Positions 17,001-25,162 of a DNA stretch of 64,000 nt are shown one piece after another; within the stretch, counting starts at the first letter, position 1, and each line of letters opens with the position of its first letter. The notes under the pieces are model-generated. The model was not told where the DNA came from, did not search any database, and saw nothing but the letters and a program-made list of their open reading frames with translations. The DNA is from Oceanicola sp. 22II-s10i. GTDB lineage: Bacteria; Pseudomonadota; Alphaproteobacteria; Rhodobacterales; Rhodobacteraceae. The position numbers and the translations under genes are program-made. Location: the NCBI RefSeq assembly GCF_002210105.1, contig NZ_AQQU01000001.1:594501-658500 (forward strand), read 5' to 3'.

Positions 17001-18011
17001 TTATTCGGCCTTCAGCGCCGCGCGGAATGCGTTCAGCACCTCGGTGCCGGGACGGTTGCGGCCATCGAGCTCGGCCGCCCATTCGTCGCCGATGGAGCCC
17101 ATGGTCTGGGTCAGGCTGGCCATGTCGGCCTCGGGCAGCTGGACGAAGGTGATGCCGCCGTCCTTCATCGCCTGCACCTCGCCATCGGTCGCGGCGTCGG
17201 TTTCCGTGCAGCCGTTCAGCGTGGCCGCTTCTCCGGCCTCGGTCAGCGCTGTCTGCAGTTCGGGCGACAGGCTGTCGAACTTGCTCTGCGCGATCATCCA
17301 GGTCGCGACGAAAGAGCCGAAGTTCGCTCCCGTGGTCGAGGTCTTGAGATGCGGCACCAGATCGTAGGCGCGGATCGACCCGGTCGCGAAGGCGATGCCG
17401 TCGACCGTGCCGCGCGACAGCGCCTCGCGGGTTTCCGGTGCGGACATGGCGACCGGCACGGCACCCAGCTTGCTGAGGGCAAGCTGTTTCGCGGCGCCGG
17501 TGGCGCGGATCTTCTGGCCCGAAATGCTGGCCAGATCGGTGATGTCCTTGGCGGAATAGAGCTGGTAGGGCGGCAGCACCAGAACGGCCAGCACGCGCAC
17601 GCCTTCGGGCGCGTATTCGGCCTGATCCAGCGTCCCGCCGGGCTTGGCGATTTCCCAGAATGCCTTGGTGCCCTGGCACGAGGTCTCGAACGCCTCGGGC
17701 AGCTCGCCGACCGAGCTGAGCGGCAGCTTGTCCGCGACGTAGGATGCCCCGACATAGGCGATGTCGGCCACGCCGGTCTGGACCAGCGACAACATGTCCT
17801 TGGCCTTGCCCAGCTGTTCGGCCGGGAAGTGCTGGAACGTGACGCCCGTGCTTTCCTGCGCGGCGGCCATCAGCGGCTCCAGCACGCCCTTGGTCATGTA
17901 GTGACCGACGGGCAGGCTGTCGGCGACGCGCAGCGTCACGTCCTGCGCGTGGGTTGCCATGCTGCTGGCGGTCAGCATCAGCGCGGCGGTAAGGGAAGTT
18001 CTCAGTTTCAA
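17001..18011 (-). CDS. dctP: TRAP transporter periplasmic solute-binding protein (DctP family)
   Basis: A 336-residue DctP-type binding protein with a clear Sec signal peptide (MKLRTSLTAALMLTASSMATHA, cleaved near AHA-QD). Family features follow: VTLRVADSLPVGHYMTKG, the G-QL-G segment EQLGKAKDMLSLVQTGVADI, and GQKIRATGAAKQLALSKLGA with the arginine that normally ion-pairs the substrate carboxylate. It is the last gene of the DctQ-DctM-DctP operon; DctM ends 27 bases upstream. The ligand is probably a small carboxylate. The operon sits just downstream of the C5-dicarboxylate-like operon. Confidence 0.92.
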   Translation of the reverse strand: MKLRTSLTAALMLTASSMATHAQDVTLRVADSLPVGHYMTKGVLEPLMAAAQESTGVTFQHFPAEQLGKAKDMLSLVQTGVADIAYVGASYVADKLPLSSVGELPEAFETSCQGTKAFWEIAKPGGTLDQAEYAPEGVRVLAVLVLPPYQLYSAKDITDLASISGQKIRATGAAKQLALSKLGAVPVAMSAPETREALSRGTVDGIAFATGSIRAYDLVPHLKTSTTGANFGSFVATWMIAQSKFDSLSPELQTALTEAGEAATLNGCTETDAATDGEVQAMKDGGITFVQLPEADMASLTQTMGSIGDEWAAELDGRNRPGTEVLNAFRAALKAE

Positions 18012-18038
18012 GGCAGTCTCCTCCTGTTGATGGACTGG

Positions 18039-19325
18039 CTACTGCATCGTTGACGGCAGCCAGAGGGTAATGGCGGGAAAGGCGGCGAGGATCGCGATGA
18101 CGATCAGGTGGGCCCAGACATGCGGGGCCACGCCGCGAAAGATTTCGCCGACCGGGCGGCGCGTGTAGCGGGCGACGACAAAGACGTTCATCCCGAGCGG
18201 GGGCGTCACCATGCCGACCTCGGCGGTGACGACGATCAGCACGCCGAACCATACCGGATCGAAGCCCAGTTGCAGGATCAGCGGCAGAACGACCGGGACC
18301 GTCAGGATCAGGATCGCGATCTGGTCCATGAAGAACCCGAGGATCAGGTAGCCCAGCAGGATCACGGCGAGGATCGTCCAGCGCGACACCTCCATCGCGC
18401 CGACCCAGCTGGTCAGGTCGTAGGTTACCCGCGTCAGCGTGAAGAAGTAGCCGAAGACATGCGCGCCGAGGATGATGAACAGCACCATGCAGGTCGTCTG
18501 CGCCGCCGAGCGCAGCGCATGCCATGCGGCAGGCAGCGTCAGCTTGCGTTCCCATGCCGCGATCAGCATGGCGCAGAAGGCACCGATGCCCGACGCCTCG
18601 GTCGGCGTGGCGATGCCGGAATAGATCGTCCCCGTCACCGCAAAGAAAAGGATCAGCAGCGGCCCGACACGCTTGAGCGAACCGAACTTCTCGCGCCACG
18701 TATAGGACCGGCCCATCGGGGCCGCGGTCGGGTCCAGCCAGACCAGCACGGCGACGGTGAGGATGATCGTCACGGTCACCATCAGGCCGGGAATGACACC
18801 GCCGATCAGCAGCGATCCGATCGGGATGTCGGCGATGATGCCGTAGAGGATCAGCGCGATCGACGGCGGGATCAGCATGGCGAGCGTGCCCGAAATCGCG
18901 ACTACGCCGCAGGCCAGCTTGTGCTCGTAGCCTTCCTTCAGCATCGCGGGGATCGAGGTGGAGGCCAGCGTGGCCGCCGCGGCGGTGGAGGATCCGGAGA
19001 TTGCACCGAACCCGGCCCCGGCAATGGCCGTCGCCATGGCGACACCGCCGCGCAACCGTCCGACCCATGCCGTCGCCGCCTTGAACAGGTCGCCCGCGAC
19101 GCCCGAGATGATGACGAACTCGGCCATCAGGATGAACATGGGGATCGTGATGATCTCGTAACTGCTGGCCGTGGACATCGGCGCGGTCTTGAGGATGCCC
19201 TGAAGGATCGGCCAGCCGCCGAACATATAGAGGCCGACCGCCCCCGAAACCCCCATGGCCAGAGCCACGGGCAGGCCGAACACGAGCATCGCGGCAAGAA
19301 CCGCCAGAGCGATGGTGACGGTCAT
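18039..19325 (-). CDS. dctM: TRAP transporter large permease (DctM family)
   Basis: A 428-residue inner-membrane protein with about 12 hydrophobic segments. DctM motifs are IPMFILMAEFVIISGVAGDL, GFGAISGSSTAAAATLAS, GTLAMLIPPSIALILYGI and, near the end, VTAEVGMVTPPLGMNVFVVA. The frame is open to 19484, but the ATG at 19325 is the proper start: it overlaps the DctQ stop (ATGA) and begins directly in the first helix. It forms the sodium-driven channel for the ligand delivered by the adjacent DctP. Confidence 0.94.
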   Translation of the reverse strand: MTVTIALAVLAAMLVFGLPVALAMGVSGAVGLYMFGGWPILQGILKTAPMSTASSYEIITIPMFILMAEFVIISGVAGDLFKAATAWVGRLRGGVAMATAIAGAGFGAISGSSTAAAATLASTSIPAMLKEGYEHKLACGVVAISGTLAMLIPPSIALILYGIIADIPIGSLLIGGVIPGLMVTVTIILTVAVLVWLDPTAAPMGRSYTWREKFGSLKRVGPLLILFFAVTGTIYSGIATPTEASGIGAFCAMLIAAWERKLTLPAAWHALRSAAQTTCMVLFIILGAHVFGYFFTLTRVTYDLTSWVGAMEVSRWTILAVILLGYLILGFFMDQIAILILTVPVVLPLILQLGFDPVWFGVLIVVTAEVGMVTPPLGMNVFVVARYTRRPVGEIFRGVAPHVWAHLIVIAILAAFPAITLWLPSTMQ

Positions 19326-19909
19326 TCTGCATGCTCCGCGGCGGTAAGATCGGTGATCGGCGGCGGCGGCAGTTCCACCAGGTCGCGGCCCGCGATGGCG
19401 GACAGCGCATGGAAAACGGTCCGGTAGGCGCAACGCAGGACGAGGACGCCGACGCCGATGGTCAGCACCAGGTGGGACACCCATGTGGGCATGGGAACGA
19501 TGGCCGCGATCCGTTCATCGGCGGCGTAGGTGTGCAACGCCTCTTTCAGTTCAAGCCAGGCGATGGCGAGGACGAACGCGGTCGAGGCCGCAAAGCCGAG
19601 GGACAACGCGGCGTGCTTAATCCGATGCGGGATCATCGGCTGGAACACGTCCAGCGCGATATGCCCGTGTTGCTGCATCGTGTCGGACAGGGCGAAGAAG
19701 AAGACCGCGCCGACCAGATAGAGCCCGATCAGGTCATAGGACCAGACAAGCGGCGCACTGAAGGCATAGCGCAGGATCACGTCCAGCATCACGATCAGCA
19801 TGATCGCGGCAAGCGACAGCGCAGACAGCGCGATACAGACCGTCTCCATCTTCGCGATCCATGCGGAAATCGCGTTCAGGGGCACCTGCTTATGTGCCGG
19901 ATTCGCCAT
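19322..19909 (-). CDS. dctQ: TRAP transporter small permease (DctQ family)
   Basis: A 195-residue DctQ-type membrane protein with four hydrophobic segments. The segment AIMLIVMLDVILRYAFSAPL contains the family's conserved R-Y, and QQHGHIALDVFQPMIP follows helix 2. It is the first gene of the operon and is followed by dctM with a 4-base overlap. A GntR-type operator-like site lies 75-90 bases upstream (19984-19999). Confidence 0.9.
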   Translation of the reverse strand: MANPAHKQVPLNAISAWIAKMETVCIALSALSLAAIMLIVMLDVILRYAFSAPLVWSYDLIGLYLVGAVFFFALSDTMQQHGHIALDVFQPMIPHRIKHAALSLGFAASTAFVLAIAWLELKEALHTYAADERIAAIVPMPTWVSHLVLTIGVGVLVLRCAYRTVFHALSAIAGRDLVELPPPPITDLTAAEHAE

Positions 19910-19983
19910 CCGTCCTCCTCCCTTTCCGGGCCTGCGCCCGTCCCTCGCAGGTCCTCCGGCACACTAGCCGCAGGATCTGCGTT

Positions 19984-19999
19984 TTGTCTACAGTTTACA
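19984..19999 (+). promoter_or_regulatory. GntR-type operator-like site A (upstream of TRAP operon)
   Basis: TTGTCTACAGTTTACA matches the motif at 33559-33574 in 12 of 16 positions (consensus near TGTCWACAGTTKACW). It lies between the end of the CitE-like gene and the dctQ start at 19909 on the minus strand, where an operator for the TRAP operon is expected. Confidence 0.5.
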
Positions 20000-20001
20000 T
20001 T

Positions 20002-20859
20002 TTACGAAATGAGACCGGCCGCGGACATGATCTTGCGCGCCGCCCGTTCGTGCGGCTTGTCGATCATCTGGCCGTCGATCCGGACCACGCCGGCCGATGG
20101 ATCAGCGGCAAAGGCGTCCAGAACCTTCTGCGCCCAGGCGACTTCGGCCTCGGTCGGCGTGAAGGCGCGGTTCACCGGGTCCACATGCTTGGGATGGATC
20201 ACCGCCTTGGCCCCGAACCCGTCGCGGCGCGCCTCGTTTGCCTCGCGCTCGACCACCGACAGGTCGTCCAGCACCGCACAGATCGTGTCGATCGCCACGA
20301 CCCCGGCCGCCGCTGCCCCGGCGAGGCACAGGTTCCGCGCCAGCCGGAACGGTTCATGGAACCCCTGCCGCGCCCCGTTCTCGCGGGCGCCGAGCGAGGC
20401 GGCCAGATCTTCGGCTCCCCACATCATGCCCCACAGCCGTTCATCGCAATCCCGGTAGTCCCCCAGCGTGAACAGCGAGGCGGCGGTTTCCGTGGCGATG
20501 GCGATGATCCGGGTCGGCGGCAGGTCATGCGCCGCCTCGAACGCGGCGAGGTAGTTCGCCACCTTCTCCAGATCCGCCGGGCCCTCGCATTTCGGCAGGG
20601 CGATGCCATCCGGCCGGTGCGGCATGACGGCGGCGAGGTCGGTCAGCGTCATCCCGGTGTCCAGCGCGTTGACCCGCACGAACAGCGCAGGACCGTCACG
20701 CGGGGCGTCCAGCATCCCGGCGACGATTTCACGGGCGCGGGCCTTGGCCGGCACGGCGACTGAATCCTCCAGGTCGAGGATCAGCGCATCCGCCGCCCCC
20801 TCGCGCGCCTTAGCGAACTTCTTTTCGCTGTCGCCCGGAACGAACAGGAACGACCGCAT
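20002..20859 (-). CDS. HpcH/HpaI (CitE-like) acyl-CoA lyase
   Basis: A 285-residue TIM-barrel protein of the citrate-lyase-beta/malyl-CoA-lyase family. Motifs include RSFLFVPGDSEKKFAKA at the N-terminus, ALILDLEDSVAVPAKARAR, FVRVNALDT, the metal-binding segment MMWGAEDLAASLGA, and FGAKAVIHPKHVDPVNRAF. These enzymes cleave beta-hydroxyacyl-CoA such as malyl-CoA or citramalyl-CoA into acetyl/propionyl-CoA plus an oxoacid. It starts 1 base into the MaoC stop codon. With an upstream CoA transferase, acyl-CoA dehydrogenase and MaoC hydratase, citramalyl-CoA or methylmalyl-CoA lyase is the best-fitting role. Confidence 0.88.
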   Translation of the reverse strand: MRSFLFVPGDSEKKFAKAREGAADALILDLEDSVAVPAKARAREIVAGMLDAPRDGPALFVRVNALDTGMTLTDLAAVMPHRPDGIALPKCEGPADLEKVANYLAAFEAAHDLPPTRIIAIATETAASLFTLGDYRDCDERLWGMMWGAEDLAASLGARENGARQGFHEPFRLARNLCLAGAAAAGVVAIDTICAVLDDLSVVEREANEARRDGFGAKAVIHPKHVDPVNRAFTPTEAEVAWAQKVLDAFAADPSAGVVRIDGQMIDKPHERAARKIMSAAGLIS

Positions 20860-21317
20860 CACGCCGCCTCGGGCGATTTGCGCATCAGCGCCATCCGCCG
20901 ACACTGGCCGACGAGCGTGCCGTCGTGCTTGAAACACTGGTGCTCGAACTCGACCAGGCCCTGTGTCGGCCGCGATTTCGACTCTCGGACCGCGATCACC
21001 TTGGTCTCGGCCCTCAGCGTGTCGCCATGAAAGACCGGGGCGGGAAAGGTCACTTCTGAAAAGCCGAGGTTCCCGATCGTGGTCCCCAGCGTGGTGTCCT
21101 GCACCGTCATCCCGACCATGATCGCGAAGGTGAACATGGAGTTGAACAGCCGCTGCCCCCATTCCGTACCTTCGGCGAAGTGGGCGTCGATATGCAGAGG
21201 CTGCGGGTTCATCGACATGAGGCTGAACATCGTGTTGTCCGCCTCCGTCACCGTGCGGGTGAGCTCGTGTCGGAAGTGCTGCCCGACGTGAAACTGCTCG
21301 AACCAGAGACCGGCCAT
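20859..21317 (-). CDS. MaoC-like (R)-enoyl-CoA hydratase
   Basis: A 152-residue single hot-dog protein. The hydratase loop TEADNTMFSLMSMNPQPLHI (residues about 22-41) resembles the D-x-N-P-x-H catalytic motif; here an Asn-Pro and a following His are clear and the acidic residue lies nearby. The hydrophobic helix SMFTFAIMVGMTVQDTTLGT is present. The ATG at 21317 is preceded by GGAGGA; a longer frame to 21599 is rejected because it would run into the dehydrogenase gene. Its stop overlaps the CitE-like start. In this operon it would hydrate mesaconyl- or itaconyl-CoA to citramalyl-CoA. Confidence 0.85.
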   Translation of the reverse strand: MAGLWFEQFHVGQHFRHELTRTVTEADNTMFSLMSMNPQPLHIDAHFAEGTEWGQRLFNSMFTFAIMVGMTVQDTTLGTTIGNLGFSEVTFPAPVFHGDTLRAETKVIAVRESKSRPTQGLVEFEHQCFKHDGTLVGQCRRMALMRKSPEAA

Positions 21318-21328
21318 CGGGTCCTCCT

Positions 21329-22495
21329 TCAGTACGACTTGGGCAGGCCGAGCACCCGCTCGGCGATGAAGCACAGCGCCAGTTGCGGCGACACGGGGGC
21401 GATGCGCGGGATCAGGCTTTCGCGGAGGTAACGCTCGACGTGGTATTCGCGGGCGTAGCCGAACCCGCCGTGGGTCATGACGGACTGCTGGCAGGCGTTG
21501 AACCCGGCCTCGCCCGCCAGATACTTGGCCATGTTGGCTGAGGCGCCGCAGTTCTGCCCGGTGTCGTATTCCCAGGCCGCCTTCATGGTGATCATCCACG
21601 CGGCCTCAAGTTCCGAATGGCAGATCGCAAGCGGATGCTGGATCGCCTGGTTCTGACCGATGGGGCGGTTGAAGACGATGCGCTCCTTGGCATAGGCCGT
21701 CGCCTTGCGCAGCGCGGCGAAGCCCAGCCCGACCGCCTCGGCGGCGATCAGGATACGCTCCGGGTTCATGCCCTGCAGGATGTATTTGAAGCCTTCGCCC
21801 TCCTCGCCGATGCGATCGGCTTCGGGGATTTCGAAGTTCTCGAAGAACAGCTCGTTCGAATCCACCGCCTTGCGGCCCATCTTCTCGGTTTCCGAGACAC
21901 GGATCCGGCTGCGGTCGAACGGCGTGTAGAACAGCGACAGGCCGTGCGTGGGGTTCTTGACCTGATCCAGCGGCGTGGTGCGGGCGAGCAGCAGGATGTT
22001 GTCGGCCACCTGCGCGGTCGAGATCCAGACCTTCTGGCCGTTGACGACGTACTTGTCGCCCCGCTTGTCGGCGCGCAGCTTGAGCTGGGTGGTGTTCAGG
22101 CCGGTATTCGGCTCTGTTACGCCGAAACACGCCTTTTCGCGGCCCTCGGCCATCGGCCGGATCATGCGGGCCTTTTGATCCTCTGTCCCGAAGACATCGA
22201 CCGGTTTCAGACCAAAGATGTTGATGTGTACCGCAGACGCACCGGACAGGCCCGCCCCGGATTCCGCGATGGTCCGCATCATGATCGCGGCCTCGGTCAC
22301 ACCCAGCCCCGCGCCGCCCTGCGCCTCGGCGGTGCAGATCCCCAGCCAGCCTTCCCTGGCCAGCGCATCGTAGAAATCGGTGGGGAAGCCGCCCTTGCGG
22401 TCCCGTTCCAGCCAGTAATCGTCACCGAAATTGGCGCAGATGCGCTCGATTGCGGCCTTGATCGCTTCCTGATCTTCGGTCAGTGCAAAGTCCAT
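21329..22495 (-). CDS. Acyl-CoA dehydrogenase family protein
   Basis: A 388-residue flavoprotein with the three-part ACAD fold. FAD/substrate motifs are CFGVTEPNTGLNTTQLKLRA and KVWISTAQVADNILLLART; the C-terminal domain has RIVFNRPIGQNQAIQHPLA and MTHGGFGYAREYHVERYLRE. The usual IYEGTxxIQR segment that holds the catalytic Glu in short/medium-chain enzymes is replaced by PRIAPVSPQL, a variant seen in a recognisable sub-branch. The catalytic base must lie elsewhere. The gene starts 4 bases from the end of the CoA transferase gene and 11 bases before MaoC. Oxidation of a methylsuccinyl-CoA-type substrate would fit. Confidence 0.88.
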   Translation of the reverse strand: MDFALTEDQEAIKAAIERICANFGDDYWLERDRKGGFPTDFYDALAREGWLGICTAEAQGGAGLGVTEAAIMMRTIAESGAGLSGASAVHINIFGLKPVDVFGTEDQKARMIRPMAEGREKACFGVTEPNTGLNTTQLKLRADKRGDKYVVNGQKVWISTAQVADNILLLARTTPLDQVKNPTHGLSLFYTPFDRSRIRVSETEKMGRKAVDSNELFFENFEIPEADRIGEEGEGFKYILQGMNPERILIAAEAVGLGFAALRKATAYAKERIVFNRPIGQNQAIQHPLAICHSELEAAWMITMKAAWEYDTGQNCGASANMAKYLAGEAGFNACQQSVMTHGGFGYAREYHVERYLRESLIPRIAPVSPQLALCFIAERVLGLPKSY

Positions 22496-22499
22496 CGGT

Positions 22500-23702
22500 T
22501 CAGTCCTCCCTTGGCAGGTGCAGGGCGCCCGACTGCGCCAGCCCCTCGATTTCATCCACGCCGAACCCGAGGCGCGACAGCACCTCGCCCCCCTGAGCCC
22601 CCATGGCGGGCGCGGCTTTCTCGGGAACGGCGGGCGTGCGTGAGAATCCGGCGGGCACGGCCATCTGCCGGATCGGTCCTTCGGTCGGATGCTCCGTCCG
22701 GGAAAAGAACCCGATCGCTTCCAGATGCGGGTCCGACATGACGCTTTCATAGGAATGCATCGGCATCGCCGGCACGTCGGCCTCGTCGAACAGCGCCAGC
22801 CATTCGGCGGTTGTGCGGGTCTTCAGGATCTCGCCCAGTTCGGCATAGACCTCGTCGATATGCGCAAGGCGCGCGGCGAAGGTCGCGTAGCGCGGATCGG
22901 CGGCGGGCATTTCGGGCCGGCCGATGGCGCGGAAGAAGCGTTCCCAGTGGCCATCGTTGTAGATCAGCGCGCAGACATAGCCGTCGCGCGTCGCATAGGG
23001 CTTGCGGTCGGGCGACAGGTGCCGCCGGTAGCCGCCGTTGTCGAGCGGCGGATCATAGGTCAGCCCGCCCAGATGATCGCCGAGGATCATCGACACCATC
23101 GTCTCGAACATGGGGACTTCGACCTTCTGCCCCTGCCCCGAGCGGTCCCGTTCCACCACGGCGGCAAGGATCGCGTTGACGGCGGACATCCCGACGATGC
23201 GGTCGGCGATGGCGGCGGGCACATAGGCCGGGGCATTTCCGGCGCGGGTAAAGCTGTAGGGGATACAGGCGCCGCCCTGGATCAGGTCGTCATAGGCCGG
23301 ACGCCCGGCGTAGGGCCCGCGCTGGTCGAACCCGACCAGCGCCGCGTAGATCAGGCGCGGGTTCGCCTGATGCAGCGTCTCCCACGACAGGCCGAGCGCG
23401 GCCATCTTGCGCGGGCGGACATTCGTCAGCAGGACGTCGCATTCCGCGGCCATGCGCAGCAGCGCGCGATTGCCCTCGGCGGTCTTGAGGTCCAGCACGA
23501 TGCTGTCCTTGGACCGGTTGGTGTTGAGAAAGATGGCCCCCATGCCGGGGTTCCGTGACGGCTGGATCTGCCGCACCAGATCGCCCGAAGGCGCCTCGAC
23601 CTTGATCACCTCGGCACCGTAGTCGCCCAGGATCTGGGTCGCGTAAGGCCCCATCAGAATCGAGCTCAGATCGAGGACTCGAAGCCCCTCCAGCGGTCCC
23701 AT
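22500..23702 (-). CDS. CaiB/BaiF (family III) CoA transferase
   Basis: A 400-residue family III CoA transferase, first gene of the operon CoA transferase / ACAD / MaoC / CitE. The start GPLEGLRVLDLSSILMGPYA, the EVIKVEAPSGDLVRQIQPSR segment, TNVRPRKMAALGLSWETLHQ and the catalytic-aspartate region AAIADRIVGMSAVNAILAAV are standard. The ATG at 23702 has a GAGGAGAGGAAAG ribosome site; an open frame up to 23762 would run through the operator palindromes and is rejected. A succinyl-CoA-dependent transfer onto methylsuccinate, mesaconate or itaconate is the likely use. Confidence 0.9.
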   Translation of the reverse strand: MGPLEGLRVLDLSSILMGPYATQILGDYGAEVIKVEAPSGDLVRQIQPSRNPGMGAIFLNTNRSKDSIVLDLKTAEGNRALLRMAAECDVLLTNVRPRKMAALGLSWETLHQANPRLIYAALVGFDQRGPYAGRPAYDDLIQGGACIPYSFTRAGNAPAYVPAAIADRIVGMSAVNAILAAVVERDRSGQGQKVEVPMFETMVSMILGDHLGGLTYDPPLDNGGYRRHLSPDRKPYATRDGYVCALIYNDGHWERFFRAIGRPEMPAADPRYATFAARLAHIDEVYAELGEILKTRTTAEWLALFDEADVPAMPMHSYESVMSDPHLEAIGFFSRTEHPTEGPIRQMAVPAGFSRTPAVPEKAAPAMGAQGGEVLSRLGFGVDEIEGLAQSGALHLPRED

Positions 23703-23719
23703 TTCTTTCCTCTCCTCAC

Positions 23720-23743
23720 ATTTGTCCAAATATGTGGACAAAT
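23720..23743 (+). promoter_or_regulatory. Perfect inverted repeat, candidate IclR operator 1
   Basis: ATTTGTCCA (23720-23728) and TGGACAAAT (23735-23743) form perfect 9-base arms around AATATG. The repeat lies 18 bases upstream of the CoA transferase ATG on the minus strand and about 90 bases before the divergent iclR start, ideal for shared control. Confidence 0.75.
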
Positions 23744-23750
23744 ACCCCAA

Positions 23751-23765
23751 TATTTGAAACAAATA
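23751..23765 (+). promoter_or_regulatory. Palindrome, candidate IclR operator 2
   Basis: TATTTG / CAAATA arms around AAA form a 15-base palindrome 7 bases from operator 1. The centres of the two palindromes are about 26 bases apart, so two dimers could bind on nearly the same helix face. This suits the tetrameric IclR family. Confidence 0.6.
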
Positions 23766-23833
23766 AGTCAGAGCGATCCGCGCTTGTCAATCGGCTTGCG
23801 CGGGGACGTCCCATTGGTGGAGGACTGCCGGTC

Positions 23834-24607
23834 ATGAGCGTCAAACAGATCGAGAACCTTCTCGCGCTGCTGGAATACTTCGCGGAGCGGCAGGAACCGG
23901 CGACGCTGGCCGATGTTGTCCGCCACTTCGGCTGGCCGCGATCCAGCGCCTTCAACATACTGACAACGCTTGTTGAATCCGGGTATCTCTATGAACCGAG
24001 GGCACGCGGCGGCTACTATCCGACGGTCCGCTGGCAGCAGCTCGGCGCCGCGTTCGCCGAGTCGGAGCCACTGCCGGACGCCCTGCACGCCATCATGATC
24101 GCGCTGTGGCACGAGACCGGGGAAACCATCTGGGTGTCAGCCCCCAGCGGGCTGTTCGCGGTGTTCCTCGACGTCGCAGAATCACCCGCCGCGGTCCGTT
24201 ACGCGGCCCGCCCCGGCAAGCGGGTGCCGATCCATGTGACCGCGACGGGGCAGGCGCTGATGTCGCAGATGCCGGACCGCGATCGCGACGTGTTGCTGCG
24301 CAAGGCCGCCTATGGATGCTGGGGACCGAACGCGCCGGCCAGCGCCGACGAGGTGCGCCGCGATCTGGACGAGGGGCGCAGGCGGGGATGGTTCCGGTCG
24401 GCGTCGAACTATTCGCCCGATCTGGGCGGTGTCGCGATGCCGATCACGCTGAACGGCCGCACGTTTTCCGTCACCGTGGCGGGCCCGCTGTTCCGGGTGG
24501 CGGACAAGGCCGAAGCCCATGCGGAGGCCATCGTCAGGGCGACATCCGCCCAACTCGGACCCGGATACGACCCGAATGCCTGGCGCGCGGACCCGCTGCA
24601 GGACTGA
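23834..24607 (+). CDS. IclR family transcriptional regulator
   Basis: A 257-residue IclR-type regulator. The N-terminal winged HTH spans about residues 1-65 (SVKQIENLLALLEYFAERQE, then LADVVRHFGWPRSSAFNILT), and the ligand-binding domain contains VPIHVTATGQALMSQM and ASNYSPDLGGVAMPITL. The ATG at 23834 follows TGGTGGAGG; the longer frame from 23732 starts inside the operator and is rejected. It is divergent from the CoA transferase operon across a 131-base gap with two palindromes and should control that operon, probably by sensing a C5 acid or its CoA ester. Confidence 0.92.
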   Translation: MSVKQIENLLALLEYFAERQEPATLADVVRHFGWPRSSAFNILTTLVESGYLYEPRARGGYYPTVRWQQLGAAFAESEPLPDALHAIMIALWHETGETIWVSAPSGLFAVFLDVAESPAAVRYAARPGKRVPIHVTATGQALMSQMPDRDRDVLLRKAAYGCWGPNAPASADEVRRDLDEGRRRGWFRSASNYSPDLGGVAMPITLNGRTFSVTVAGPLFRVADKAEAHAEAIVRATSAQLGPGYDPNAWRADPLQD

Positions 24608-24610
24608 GTG

Positions 24611-25156
24611 TCAGCCCGGCAGCGACGTCAGACAGCGCACCAGTTCCAGCGAATTGCGGACACCGAAGCGCGTCATCAGCCGGTTCTTGTGGACATGGAC
24701 CGTGCGGGGCGAGATATCCAGCCGCCGGGCGATTTCCTTGGCGGTCAGGCCTTCGACCAGCAGCATACCCACCTGACGCTCGCGCCGGGTCAGCGCCGCA
24801 ACCGGCCGTTCCGACGACAGGTCCGAAAAGCTCCAGACCGCGCGGGCCAGCGGATCGTCCGGATCCAGCGCCTGCCCCCGGACACGGCACCAGAACAGCG
24901 TGCCGTCGCGGCGGCGCATGATCCGTTCGTCGGAATAATGGCCGTGCAGCCCCAGTTCCCTGACCCAGTGTTCCCCGGTGTGGGTGAAATCCTCGGGCGA
25001 GGGATAGAGCAGCGCCAGCGACTGGCCGTCGAGTTCCGACGGGGCGTAGCCGAAGATCGTCGCGAACTTCCGGTTATAGCGCAGGACGACCCGATGCTCG
25101 GAATACATCAGCCCGACCGGGGCGTTCTCGAAAATGGCATCGACATCGGCGTGCAT
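24611..25156 (-). CDS. PAS-LuxR type transcriptional regulator
   Basis: A 181-residue two-domain regulator. A PAS domain fills residues 1-115 (IFENAPVGLMYSEHRVVLRY, ATIFGYAPSELDGQSLALLY, RDGTLFWCRVRG), followed by a LuxR-type HTH from about residue 121 (LTRRERQVGMLLVEGLTAKE, IARRLDISPRTVHVHKNRLM). It has no receiver domain, so it is not a classical response regulator; it likely senses a small molecule or redox state through the PAS fold. It is divergent from the thiolase-ligase operon over an 83-base gap with a direct repeat. Confidence 0.9.
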   Translation of the reverse strand: MHADVDAIFENAPVGLMYSEHRVVLRYNRKFATIFGYAPSELDGQSLALLYPSPEDFTHTGEHWVRELGLHGHYSDERIMRRRDGTLFWCRVRGQALDPDDPLARAVWSFSDLSSERPVAALTRRERQVGMLLVEGLTAKEIARRLDISPRTVHVHKNRLMTRFGVRNSLELVRCLTSLPG

Positions 25157-25162
25157 GTGAAG

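Noticed and set aside
15837-18053. A 738-residue plus-strand frame over the AEC and DctP genes
   Set aside because: Covers two opposite-strand genes with recognisable families; composition is typical of an antisense shadow.
23732-23833. Earlier ATG for iclR at 23732
   Set aside because: It lies inside the operator palindrome, adds 34 residues before the conserved HTH and has no ribosome site.
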